Assembly: GCA_048380335.1 (NCBI GenBank)
Contig: DBFCCI010000032.1
Span: 31,365-95,364, forward strand
Direction: 5' to 3'
DNA from: Lachnospira sp900551945
GTDB lineage: Bacteria > Bacillota > Clostridia > Lachnospirales > Lachnospiraceae
DNA length: 64,000 nt
In this document: positions 46,125-54,794 of the stretch, piece after piece
How the letters are laid out: every line of letters starts with the position of its first letter
Position numbering within the stretch: the stretch's first letter is position 1
The notes under the pieces: generated by a model
Told to the model about the DNA's origin: nothing
Seen by the model: only the letters and a program-made list of their open reading frames with translations
Database searches by the model: none
Program-made: the position numbers and the translations under genes

Positions 46125-47087
46125 TTATCTGTCCCATTCTTCTGTTGGCACTTCAACAGATGATATAATCTGCTCTATAAGTTTTTCTTTTCCATCTTTG
46201 TCAGCAAAGCCATTTCTTAATACAAGTCTGTGTGCAAATACATACTTTGCAAGTGTCTTTATATCTTCTGGTGTAACGTAACCTCTGCCCGATATATATG
46301 CAAATGCTCTTGCTGCATTAATCATTGTAATAGTTCCTCTAGGACTTACCCCAATTGACACTGATGGATTGCTTCTTGTTGCATTAACTATATCTACTAT
46401 ATAAGACATTATGGCTTGATGAACAAAAACATTTTTTGCTTCTTTTTGCATTGCAATAATATCTTCTTTTGTACATACACTATTAATCGTTTCTAATGGA
46501 CTATCCTTTAAAAATCTATTAAGAATATCTATTTCTTCGCTCTTTTTAGGATATCCCATATTAATCTTCATTATAAATCTGTCAAGCTGCGCTTCTGGAA
46601 GCTGATATGTTCCTGCCGTTTCTATTGGATTTTGTGTGGCTATTACAATAAATGGTGAAGCAAGTGTATCTGTTACTCCATCTACTGTAACTTGACGTTC
46701 CTCCATACACTCAAGAAGTGCTGACTGTGTTCTTGGAGTTGCTCTGTTAATCTCATCAGCAAGCACGATATTAGAAAATACAGGCCCTTTTCTAAATACA
46801 AACTCAGAAGTTTTTTGATTGTAATAATTAATTCCCGTAATATCTGATGGAAGTAAATCGGGTGTAAACTGTATTCTGCTAAACTGTGCGTCTATTGACT
46901 TTGCAAATGTCTTTGCCATAACTGTCTTACCCGTTCCCGGAACGTCCTCTAAAAGAACATGACCATTAGCAATTATTGATGTTAAAACAAGCTTAGCTAC
47001 ATCTTCTTTTCCTATTATTACCTTACTGACATTATCAAGTATCTGACCTGCCATTTTTTGTCTTTCATTAACTATAAGTTCACTCAT
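46125..47087 (-). CDS. MoxR family AAA+ ATPase
   Basis: A 320-residue ATPase with Walker A GTGKTVMAK (in 'LLEDVPGTGKT'), Walker B 'IVLADEINRA', sensor 1 'VIATQNPIE' and a C-terminal lid domain 'VSIGVSPRGTITMINAARAFAYISGR'. MoxR proteins are chaperone-like ATPases working with VWA/DUF58 partners. It heads a three-gene operon with stop-start contacts. The ATG follows AAGGG by nine bases. The actual client is unknown. Confidence 0.93.
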   Translation of the reverse strand: MSELIVNERQKMAGQILDNVSKVIIGKEDVAKLVLTSIIANGHVLLEDVPGTGKTVMAKTFAKSIDAQFSRIQFTPDLLPSDITGINYYNQKTSEFVFRKGPVFSNIVLADEINRATPRTQSALLECMEERQVTVDGVTDTLASPFIVIATQNPIETAGTYQLPEAQLDRFIMKINMGYPKKSEEIDILNRFLKDSPLETINSVCTKEDIIAMQKEAKNVFVHQAIMSYIVDIVNATRSNPSVSIGVSPRGTITMINAARAFAYISGRGYVTPEDIKTLAKYVFAHRLVLRNGFADKDGKEKLIEQIISSVEVPTEEWDR

Positions 47088-47213
47088 TATTTAATGCCCT
47101 TCCCTTTTCCTAAAGTGTATTTAAGCAACAATATTTGCAAATATTTTAACAATAAATTATATAATGTAAAATATTATTTTAATACACTCTATGCTTTTAA
47201 TAGTACAATGCTA

Positions 47214-47250
47214 ACAAAAAAAACGGTACTTTTCAATATAAGTACCGTCT
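47214..47250 (-). terminator. Terminator of the Lrp gene
   Basis: On the minus strand ACGGTACTT, an eight-base loop, AAGTACCGT, then eight T. It lies about 20 bases beyond the Lrp stop codon and ahead of moxR. Confidence 0.92.
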
Positions 47251-47272
47251 TTTTATACAATTTATATAATTT

Positions 47273-47728
47273 TTAGTCTTGCACTGGAATTTCTGCGTTT
47301 ACATCAATACCTCTAGGTGCTACTGGTGTTGAAAATACTATCTGTGTACTTGTTCTACCGAACTTTTGAAGCTGTCCTATAAATGTATCAAGCTCCATTG
47401 TACTTGGAAATACTACTTTTAAAAGCATTGAATATGTTCCTGTTACACAGTTACACTCAACAACATTAGGACATGACTTAATAAAAGGATAAAACTCAGG
47501 TTTTTGCACTGGTGCTACTTCAAGATTAATAAATGCTGTGATATGATATCCTAACTTTAACTGATTAACTTTTACTTCATATCCTTCGATAATTTCTTCT
47601 TTTTCAAGTCTTTCAATTCTTGCTGATACGGCAGGTGATGACAAAAACACATTCTCTGCTAATGCCTTAAGTGGCATTCTTGCGTTTTGCTGTAAAAGTG
47701 TAATTAACTTCTTATCAATTTTATCCAT
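47273..47728 (-). CDS. Lrp/AsnC family regulator
   Basis: A 151-residue regulator. It has an N-terminal AsnC-type helix-turn-helix (about 1-60, 'LITLLQQNARMPLKALAENVFLSSPAVSARIERLE') and a C-terminal RAM ligand domain (about 70-140, 'NCVTGTYSMLLKV'). Such proteins sense amino acids and form octamers. ATG start after GGAGG. It is monocistronic with its own terminator. The regulated genes are not evident. Confidence 0.92.
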   Translation of the reverse strand: MDKIDKKLITLLQQNARMPLKALAENVFLSSPAVSARIERLEKEEIIEGYEVKVNQLKLGYHITAFINLEVAPVQKPEFYPFIKSCPNVVECNCVTGTYSMLLKVVFPSTMELDTFIGQLQKFGRTSTQIVFSTPVAPRGIDVNAEIPVQD

Positions 47729-48115
47729 AATATAACCTCCAGATTTACTTATAAGTATTTATGTTTATCTATACTTATATATCTAAAACTATTAAAATAT
47801 ATAATAAGGGGACAATTCTAAAAAGACCTTACAATACGCCTTCCTAAAATTGTCCCCTTTGACAAACGCTTTAATTTGTTATTAATATACACCATCATTT
47901 TAATTTTAGCAAGTATTTTTTTTAATTTTTTTAATTTTTATACACTAATACTTATGTTATTTAACTTTATGTTTTTTATGCAAATCTAACAGATTTTTCT
48001 AACACAAAATACGAAAACTTAAAAACAACTTGTATTTTATTAATTATTCTGATAAAGTTTTAATGTAATATTTTTAGTATTATAAAAATCAATTAATATA
48101 ATAAAGGAGAAAAGC
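47729..48115. other. Divergent intergenic region with GGGGACAATT palindrome
   Basis: Separates the Lrp gene from the DUF1292 gene. AAGGGGACAATT at about 47809 and its exact inverse at about 47861 form a 12-bp stem with a 36-base loop. Neither side has a long T run. The rest is AT-rich with no ORF. The palindrome could be a repeat remnant, an operator or a weak terminator. Confidence 0.45.
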
Positions 48116-48412
48116 ATGTCTGATAATTTAGAATATTCAACAGTTACTTTATCACTTGACGGAGATATTGAATGTGAATGTGCAATCATAAGAATATTTC
48201 CAGCTGGTAATAACACATATATAGCATTACTTCCTATAGAAGATGAAGAAAATGACGAAGTATACCTTTACCGCTTCACACAACAAGACAATGAAGAACC
48301 ACTTCTTGAAAACATAGAAACAGATGAAGAATACGAAATTGTATCTAAAGCATTTGAAGAAGAACTAGAAGCAATGGAAATGGAAGCTATCTACGACGAA
48401 AGCGACCTATAA
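48116..48412 (+). CDS. DUF1292 family protein
   Basis: A 98-residue, very acidic protein of the DUF1292 (YrzB-like) family. The typical plan is visible: an N-terminal 'VTLSLDGDIECECAIIRIFPAGNNTYIALLP' beta-rich part, 'VYLYRF', then an acidic helical tail 'EEYEIVSKAFEEELEAMEME'. Members are conserved in Firmicutes; their role is unknown. The ATG follows AAAGGAG. It is a single gene between the Lrp gene and the UvrD gene. Confidence 0.9.
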   Translation: MSDNLEYSTVTLSLDGDIECECAIIRIFPAGNNTYIALLPIEDEENDEVYLYRFTQQDNEEPLLENIETDEEYEIVSKAFEEELEAMEMEAIYDESDL

Positions 48413-48432
48413 CCCATTTCCCACCCACATCT

Positions 48433-48508
48433 TAAACAAGTCACCATACTATCACTTCTATTGTACAAAGCAATAATAAGTCATAGTATGGTGGCTTATT
48501 TACATCCC
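48433..48508 (+). terminator. Probable terminator of the DUF1292 gene
   Basis: AAGTCACCATACTAT and an imperfect inverse ATAGTATGGTGGCTT pair around a 40-base loop, about 25 bases after the stop. The following T run is short. Confidence 0.5.
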
Positions 48509-48540
48509 CAAAACTCCACCACTCCATATAAATAAAAATG

Positions 48541-48782
48541 TATCGGTAGCAAAAAACAGGTAGGGTGTTTTTATAGTATACGATGAAAGCTTAGTAGTTC
48601 TTAGATGTGATGTAAATATACAGTGATGTCACGACACGATGTCGTGACAAGTAATGAGCGACACGACGTCGCATTCATTACGTTCACGTCTGGTTTTACT
48701 AACTAAATCATCACATCTTAGAAATACTTAGCTTTCATCAGTCAACCATAAAAACACCATAACTGTTTTTTGCGTACCAATA
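48541..48782. repeat. 242-bp long imperfect palindrome
   Basis: Arms GCAAAAAACAG...GTGTTTTTAT...GATGAAAGC...CTTAGATGTGATG pair with the right side. The right arm contains CTAAGTATTTCTAAG (reverse strand), as in the element at 15770. The centre holds two unusually GC-rich hairpins: GTCACGACA-CGA-TGTCGTGAC, and GTAATGA..CGAC paired with GTCG...TCATTAC. It lies between the convergent DUF1292 and UvrD genes, ending at the UvrD stop codon. Confidence 0.75.
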
Positions 48783-48784
48783 TG

Positions 48785-50647
48785 TTATTCCAATTTATTA
48801 ATTTCAATAAAATTTTTATTTAACTCCCCTATAAATCTTGAAATCTCCATCTTTTTATCATACCTTTTATTAACACAACACAAATAAAGCTTCACCTTTG
48901 CCCTTGTCATTGCCACATAAAGCAATCTCCTTTCTTCCTCTATTTCACTCTCAAGCACCGCCCTTTTATACGGAATTACATTCTCATTAACATCAAGCAC
49001 AAACACAACTTTATACTCAAGTCCCTTAGATGCGTGCATTGTACATATTGTAACTTCATCTTTAATTTCCATATTATTGTCACTATTATCGTTACCATTT
49101 TCACTAAGTTTTCTTTTATATTTCTCTATATAATCAAACCACATATCCCAACTTTTAACTGCTTTTACAGAGTCCGTTATTTCTTCAATTATTCGTTCAA
49201 GTTCTTCATAATCAGCATTATACTCTACTGCATATTCTTTTAAATAATTGTCATATCCTATTCCTTTTCTTATATAATTAATTACTGCAAATGGTGTCAT
49301 ATTTGATATAAGCTTAATATCATATACAAAATTATCTATTATATCCTGCATATATAATTTATCTGCATAAAAACGTCTAACACAAGAAATATCAACTGGT
49401 TGACTGCTAAATGCCATTCTATTTAAGTATCGCAATGGCTTGTTTATTATTCTAATATAATCGCTCCTATCTCGACTCCCAAGTGATATTTTAATATAAG
49501 TAATAATATCCTTTGCAATCCAATGCTCAAATACATTTAAAAGTTTTTCTTTTATTGCAAATGGAATACATTCTTTTACAAGGCTTTGTACAATAAGCCC
49601 TGCCCCACTATTTGTCCTAACTAATATACATATATCAGAATACTTAATATCTTCCTTGCTTTCTATAAGCTGTTTAATCTGATTTACTACATAATCACTT
49701 TCTATACCAGTATTTTCACATATATTTATGTACACCTTATCTCCTATAGGATTAATAGTATTTATATCTTTGTACAATCTCTCCTTATTAATATCAATTA
49801 ATGACTTTGCTGCATTTACAATATTAGATGTAGAACGATAATTCGTATTCATATCTATTCTTTTTAAGTCTTTATAAATGTTTTGAAAACCCATCATAAT
49901 CTGCGGTCTTGCTCCACGAAAGCCGTATATACTCTGGTCATCATCACCTACAATAAAAATATTTCTATACTTAGCTGCAAGCTGTCTTACTACATCAAAT
50001 TGAATATCTGATATATCCTGAAATTCATCAATAAGAATAAACTCATACTTATTTTGCCATGCTTCAAGCACATCTTTTCTTTTGTCAAATAATTCATAAC
50101 AATACCCCATCATATCATCAAAATCAATAAGCCTTTTTCTTGCCATCATTTGATTGTATTTATTAAAAATATCTTCAAATACCTTAGGTGGACAATTAAC
50201 AGAAGTGTATTCCTTTATTCTTTGCCCTTTAACAAAGCTGATTTCGGATAATATTTTTTGAACAAATTCTTCTTTATTATTAAACTCAAGCTCATAATTA
50301 TCTATTAATGACGTTATAAATTCAATTTGTTTTGATTGTCTTATTATATTTGCTGCATTGTAATTATATGCGTGTTTTAAAATAGTGAAATATATGGCAT
50401 GAAATGTGCCAAATGTGACTGCTAAATAACGATTGTTAGTTAGCTTTAAGAAACGTTCCTTCATCTCGGTTGCTGCCATTTTTGTAAAAGTTATTACAAG
50501 AATTTGTGATGGCGAAATATTATATTGTTCAATAAGATTTTTTATTCGGTGCGTAATTACTGTAGTTTTTCCACTACCAGGACCTGCAAGCACCATCGCA
50601 GGCCCTTTATAATGATTAATCGCATTTAGCTGCGCTTTATTAAACAT
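48785..50647 (-). CDS. UvrD/Rep-type DNA helicase
   Basis: A 620-residue superfamily 1A 3'-5' helicase. Motifs: Q motif LNAINH, Walker A GPGSGKTT (Ia 'VITFTKMAATEMKER'), II LIDEFQDIS, III DDDQSIYGFRGA, IV 'NYRST', V 'CTMHASKGLEYKVVF' and VI 'EERRLLYVAMTRAK'. It is shorter than PcrA (about 720-740), lacking most of the C-terminal extension, so it may be an accessory paralogue. The ATG at 50647 follows AGGAGG closely; an upstream TTG would overlap mgtE. It follows mgtE by 16 bases. Confidence 0.92.
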   Translation of the reverse strand: MFNKAQLNAINHYKGPAMVLAGPGSGKTTVITHRIKNLIEQYNISPSQILVITFTKMAATEMKERFLKLTNNRYLAVTFGTFHAIYFTILKHAYNYNAANIIRQSKQIEFITSLIDNYELEFNNKEEFVQKILSEISFVKGQRIKEYTSVNCPPKVFEDIFNKYNQMMARKRLIDFDDMMGYCYELFDKRKDVLEAWQNKYEFILIDEFQDISDIQFDVVRQLAAKYRNIFIVGDDDQSIYGFRGARPQIMMGFQNIYKDLKRIDMNTNYRSTSNIVNAAKSLIDINKERLYKDINTINPIGDKVYINICENTGIESDYVVNQIKQLIESKEDIKYSDICILVRTNSGAGLIVQSLVKECIPFAIKEKLLNVFEHWIAKDIITYIKISLGSRDRSDYIRIINKPLRYLNRMAFSSQPVDISCVRRFYADKLYMQDIIDNFVYDIKLISNMTPFAVINYIRKGIGYDNYLKEYAVEYNADYEELERIIEEITDSVKAVKSWDMWFDYIEKYKRKLSENGNDNSDNNMEIKDEVTICTMHASKGLEYKVVFVLDVNENVIPYKRAVLESEIEEERRLLYVAMTRAKVKLYLCCVNKRYDKKMEISRFIGELNKNFIEINKLE

Positions 50648-50663
50648 TTTCCTCCTATTTATT

Positions 50664-52004
50664 CTATATTCCAAGAACTATATTTGCTATATTAAAGAAT
50701 ATCATAAGTGATAATACATCAACAACTGTTGTAATTAATGGACTTGCCATTACTGTTGGGTCAAAGCCTAGCTTCTTTGCTACTATTGGAAGTACTGCAC
50801 CAACTACTTTTGCAACAAATACTGTGACAATAAGTGTAAGGCAAACTGTTAAAGATACGCTTACTTGCGCTCCATCAATTATAATAAGTTTGAAAAAGTT
50901 ACAAACAGCAAGTGTAAGTCCACAAAGCAATGCTACACGACTTTCTTTCCATACCACTTTAAACATATCTTTAAATTGTATCTCATTTAATGTAATTGCA
51001 CGAATAACAGATACAGAAGCCTGACTTCCACTATTACCACCCGTATCCATAAGCATTGGGATAAATGAAGTCATAACTGAATAACCCGCAGCTATAATAG
51101 CATCTTGATAAGTATTTATAACAGCCTGTGTAAATGAAGCTGATATCATAAGTACAAGTAACCAAGGTATTCTCTTTTTCCACTGTACAAATACACTTGT
51201 TTTCATATATGGTTCTTCTGTTGGCATAATCGCTGCCATTTTTTCAATATCTTCAGTAGCTTCTTGTTCTAAAATATCAACGATATCATCAACCGTTATA
51301 ATTCCAACAAGTCTTTGCTCATTGTCAACCACTGGAACTGTTGTAAAGTCGTACTTTTGAATAATTTGTGCAACTTCTTCCTGGTCAGTAAGCGTATTAA
51401 CCATAACAACATTCTTGTGCATTATATCGCCTATAAGCTCATTTTCGTCTTTTAACAATAAAAATCTTATTGCTACTGTTCCTATAAGTCTTCTTGACTC
51501 ATCAAGTACATAACACACATTAATAGTTTCTTTGTCTATTCCTATCTTTTTAATTCTTTGTACTGCTTCACCTACTGTCAGATTTTCTTTTAAATCAACA
51601 AATTCTACAGTCATTATTGAACCTGCTGAGTCATCTGGATATTTAAGCAAATGGTTAATATCTCGTCTTGTTTCTGGCTCTGCCTTTGCTAAAAGCTTTT
51701 TTACAACACTTGCTGGCATTTCATCACAAAGGTCAGTTGCGTCATCTGCTGCCAAATCATCAATAATACTTACAGCTTCTTTTTCAGTAAGTGAAGTAAT
51801 TATCATTTGTTCAACATCCGTTGGCAAATAAGAAAATACATCTGCTGCAATTGCCTTTGGCAAAAGTCTAAACACCTTTACAAGCTCTGCTTCTGGAAGC
51901 TCCTCTATAAGCTCTGCAATATCAGCAATATTCATTGTTACTAATAATTCTTTCAAATCAGTATACCTGTTCTGTCTAATTAATTCTTCAATTCTTTCTC
52001 TCAT
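50664..52004 (-). CDS. mgtE: MgtE magnesium transporter
   Basis: A 446-residue Mg2+ channel. The N-terminal helical sensor domain (about 1-128), two CBS domains (about 130-255), a plug helix, and five membrane helices (about 280-446) with 'MDTGGNSGSQASVSVIRA' in the pore match MgtE. The cytoplasmic part closes the channel when Mg2+ is plentiful. ATG start nine bases after AAGGAG. About 390 bases upstream is a small structured ORF on the same strand that could regulate it. No M-box riboswitch was recognised. Confidence 0.96.
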   Translation of the reverse strand: MRERIEELIRQNRYTDLKELLVTMNIADIAELIEELPEAELVKVFRLLPKAIAADVFSYLPTDVEQMIITSLTEKEAVSIIDDLAADDATDLCDEMPASVVKKLLAKAEPETRRDINHLLKYPDDSAGSIMTVEFVDLKENLTVGEAVQRIKKIGIDKETINVCYVLDESRRLIGTVAIRFLLLKDENELIGDIMHKNVVMVNTLTDQEEVAQIIQKYDFTTVPVVDNEQRLVGIITVDDIVDILEQEATEDIEKMAAIMPTEEPYMKTSVFVQWKKRIPWLLVLMISASFTQAVINTYQDAIIAAGYSVMTSFIPMLMDTGGNSGSQASVSVIRAITLNEIQFKDMFKVVWKESRVALLCGLTLAVCNFFKLIIIDGAQVSVSLTVCLTLIVTVFVAKVVGAVLPIVAKKLGFDPTVMASPLITTVVDVLSLMIFFNIANIVLGI

Positions 52005-52375
52005 GATTGCACACTCCTTCTGCCACCATACATTTTAAGTACGATTAAAAAGAATACGCAGTTATACATATAAAGCTAAATAATACGTTGGAAAAAGCTG
52101 CTTATAACAAAAAGGCATACAAACCTTAAACTTTGCTATAATACTACTGCAATTGATACTCTATTATAAATAACCTCTAAAATAAAACACTAAAAAACAC
52201 ATGAAATATTATATATAAAAACTTAGACAAACTTCCTGATATCTAATAAATACATATAAATACTTCACGCAACATTACTTATAATAGGCTTATGATAAAG
52301 TTAAAATAAATCTTAATACTTTAACTCTTAGACTTTATAAATATGCAAACCATTATATAATAATCTTTATAATCA

Positions 52376-52468
52376 TTACACTAACGTACGGCAGACGGTA
52401 TATTCAGTTATATAGTTACGCTGGGGATATGGCTCTGTCGCCTGACTACTTCGAGGTTTACTATTCAT
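52376..52468 (-). CDS. 30-residue ORF in a 14-bp RNA helix, upstream of mgtE
   Basis: On the minus strand AGGTGG lies five bases before an ATG opening MNSKPRSSQATEPYPQRNY..., 30 residues, stop at 52376. The segment GGCAGGTGGTATAT spanning the ribosome site can pair over 14 bp (two G-U) with ATATACCGTCTGCC inside the end of the ORF. The gene's translation or folding could therefore be a switch. A Pro- and Glu-containing short peptide ahead of a Mg2+ transporter recalls MgtL-type leader peptides, but the similarity is only in kind. It may instead be a structured RNA without a functional peptide. Confidence 0.45.
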   Translation of the reverse strand: MNSKPRSSQATEPYPQRNYITEYTVCRTLV

Positions 52469-52561
52469 ATATACCACCTGCCTTTCACATATTTTTTATA
52501 GGATAACACTATACTATATATTATGTCAACAAAAAATTTAAACTTAAAATAATAATTTTAA

Positions 52562-53062
52562 TTAATAACTCTGTATCTTATCAGATGAGTCATCAGTTTT
52601 TTTTATTGACTTAATCACTATATAGTAGCTTATGTTACTATTTACTTCAACGAGTACTCTATCACCAACCTTGTGACCTAATATAGCTTTTCCTAGTGGT
52701 GACTCTATACTTATTAGCCCCTCTAGTGAGTCACCTCTAACTGTTGTTACGAGCTTAATTTCTTCTGTTGTTTCATCGTCTTCATAATAGATTTCTACTG
52801 TATTATTAACGCCAGCTTCATCATCTGCTGATTTATCAGATATAACAACGGCTGTTTTAATCATTCTTTTAAGATATCTTATTCTGCTTTCATTTTGATT
52901 TTTAACTTTTTTTGCAGCATGATATTCAAAGTTTTCACTAAGGTCACCATGCGCTCTTGCTTCTTTTACATCTTCTAGTGCTTCTTTTCTTACTACAAGA
53001 GTTCTGTATTCTATTTCTTCCTCCATTTTTTTAATATCATTTTCAGTTAATTCATTATACAT
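52562..53062 (-). CDS. greA: Transcript cleavage factor GreA
   Basis: A 166-residue GreA/GreB-family factor that rescues backtracked RNA polymerase. It has an N-terminal coiled coil (about 5-78, ending 'HGDLSENFEYHAAKKVKNQNE' with the DLSEN-type acidic tip) and a C-terminal FKBP-like domain (about 85-160, 'LISIESPLGKAILGHKVGDRV'). ATG start, minus strand. It stands 557 bases upstream of mgtE, with the small structured ORF between. Confidence 0.95.
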   Translation of the reverse strand: MYNELTENDIKKMEEEIEYRTLVVRKEALEDVKEARAHGDLSENFEYHAAKKVKNQNESRIRYLKRMIKTAVVISDKSADDEAGVNNTVEIYYEDDETTEEIKLVTTVRGDSLEGLISIESPLGKAILGHKVGDRVLVEVNSNISYYIVIKSIKKTDDSSDKIQSY

Positions 53063-53180
53063 AATTTCCTTCTTTCTTCCCCAATTACTTCTTAATATTC
53101 AATATTAATTATGGGACTTACTTAATTTAACTATGGTTTTACAATATATTACCACAAAAATAACAGAAATTAAAGCAAAT

Positions 53181-53236
53181 AAAAAAGACCCCTACCAGAT
53201 ATACCCCATCTTTACATCTGGTAAAAGTCTTTTTCA
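53181..53236 (-). terminator. Terminator downstream of the polysaccharide deacetylase
   Basis: On the minus strand AAAGACTTTTACCAGAT pairs with ATCTGGTAGGGGTCTTT and is followed by T residues. It is about 320 bases beyond the deacetylase stop and ahead of greA. It is also plausible on the plus strand. Confidence 0.8.
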
Positions 53237-53556
53237 TCACGACCTAATCAAACCCAATAAATAATTACATTATAAAACTTAAACTACAATCCCCATTGTG
53301 TTTTTCTATATTAGCACATATTACTTTTTCAATATATGTCCCATGTAGTATTAAATCAATATTATTTTCACGAACAATCGATTTTTATAACACTACGTCA
53401 AATATATTACCACAATTTTACATTTAAGTACAGTATTTTCAAAGACATTTTATACATTTCATACTAATTGCATAATTACAACTTTATATTTTTGTGCATT
53501 TATTACGAAATATATTTCATAATTATTCACATTAGGTCAAATTTATTCATTTATTA
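53237..53556. other. AT-rich gap between deacetylase and terminator
   Basis: About 320 bases with no ORF or recognised RNA. A weak inverted repeat (GTAGTATTAAATC with GATTTTTATAACACTAC) lies around 53343-53399. Otherwise I see nothing specific. Confidence 0.35.
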
Positions 53557-54624
53557 TCAAAATTTATTTTTTCTTCTATGGTGAACCGGCTTTGTATTTT
53601 CTGTAATAGGTAATATTTCATAACCCCTACTTTGTATTCCCTCAATAATTTCAGGCAATGCTTCTAATGTCGTCTTCTTAGGTTCTGCATCGTGCATAAG
53701 TACAACGTATTCTTCATTGTCGCCAAGACTTGATAATACATTATTTACTATTATATCCTTTGGAAGCATATTAGCTGTTGCATCACCCGACTCAACATTC
53801 CAATCAAAGTATTCAAACCCTGCATCGTCAAGAAAATCTATACATTCTCCTATATCACATTTTGCAATAGTATTGCTTGAACCACCTGGAAATCTGTATA
53901 AAAATGTTTTATAACCAGTATTGTCATATATAAATTGCTGCATTCCTAATACATCTTCTTTAAATGAAGAAAGAGAAGCATAAACTTGTGAGTATGAATG
54001 TGTTAAAGAGTGAATTGCAATTGTATGTCCATCATTTACAATTCTTTGCATATTCTCTATTGCTTCCTCATCAGTATGACATACTGTAAAAAATGTAGCT
54101 TTTACGCCATAACTGTCAAGCACATCAAGAATTTGTGATGTAATTGAACTTGGCCCATCGTCAAAAGTAAGGTATACTTTCTTAACCCCAGGATATTCTC
54201 CTTGTCCTTTTTCTGAATTAGTATCAGTACTACTTTCTTGTTCTGTAGTGCTTTCAGCTTGTGTTGTCGCTTCAGTTGTAGCTTGTGTTGTTGTTTCTGT
54301 TTCACTCTCAGTTGCTTCTGTTTGTGACTGAGTTACATTTTCATCTTCATTACTTTCTTGTACTTCATCAGAACTTGCGCTATCGTCATCTTTATCTTCA
54401 TTTCCTACAATAGTTCCCTTTTCTGTAATATTTTGAGAATCAACTGCGTCTGCTACAGCCTCTTTTGACTCCTTGTTGATTGTTTTTTCAATTGCAAAGC
54501 TACACACAATAGTAACTAATACTAATAACGAAAATAGTAAACCGATAATTAATGGTTTATTAGTTCTTCTTTTTATTTTTTTCGTTTTTTTATCCACTAC
54601 AATTTTTCTGCTTTTACGTTCCAT
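53557..54624 (-). CDS. Polysaccharide deacetylase, membrane-anchored
   Basis: A 355-residue NodB-homology (CE4) deacetylase. An N-terminal membrane anchor (about 24-45) and a Thr/Glu/Ser-rich wall-spanning linker (about 50-140) precede the catalytic domain (about 147-340). Motif TFDDGPS has Asp155 and Asp156, HSLTHS has metal ligands His205 and His209, and the third motif is RFPGGSS. Likely substrate is peptidoglycan GlcNAc or another wall glycan; specificity is not readable. A single gene with its own downstream terminator. Confidence 0.92.
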   Translation of the reverse strand: MERKSRKIVVDKKTKKIKRRTNKPLIIGLLFSLLVLVTIVCSFAIEKTINKESKEAVADAVDSQNITEKGTIVGNEDKDDDSASSDEVQESNEDENVTQSQTEATESETETTTQATTEATTQAESTTEQESSTDTNSEKGQGEYPGVKKVYLTFDDGPSSITSQILDVLDSYGVKATFFTVCHTDEEAIENMQRIVNDGHTIAIHSLTHSYSQVYASLSSFKEDVLGMQQFIYDNTGYKTFLYRFPGGSSNTIAKCDIGECIDFLDDAGFEYFDWNVESGDATANMLPKDIIVNNVLSSLGDNEEYVVLMHDAEPKKTTLEALPEIIEGIQSRGYEILPITENTKPVHHRRKNKF

Positions 54625-54794
54625 TTTCCATACTTCCTTATCAATCTTTTGAATATTATATTGTTAATCTAATATTATTAGACTAAGCATAACTAAGCTA
54701 AAAGTAAAACTTAAAAATCTCATAACATTTTTAAATATCTACTAATTATATCTTATTATACTTAAATTTATTAACTAACCAAATAATATTACGA

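Noticed and set aside
47809..47872. The AAGGGGACAATT inverted repeat as a terminator
   Set aside because: A perfect 12-bp stem but a 36-base loop and no T run on either strand; kept only as an unexplained palindrome.
52370..52490. An M-box, glycine or c-di-GMP riboswitch upstream of mgtE
   Set aside because: Some short words (AAACC.CGAAG, CAGGCGACAGAG) resemble parts of known aptamers, but the conserved cores and their order do not match. I report only a structured leader ORF.
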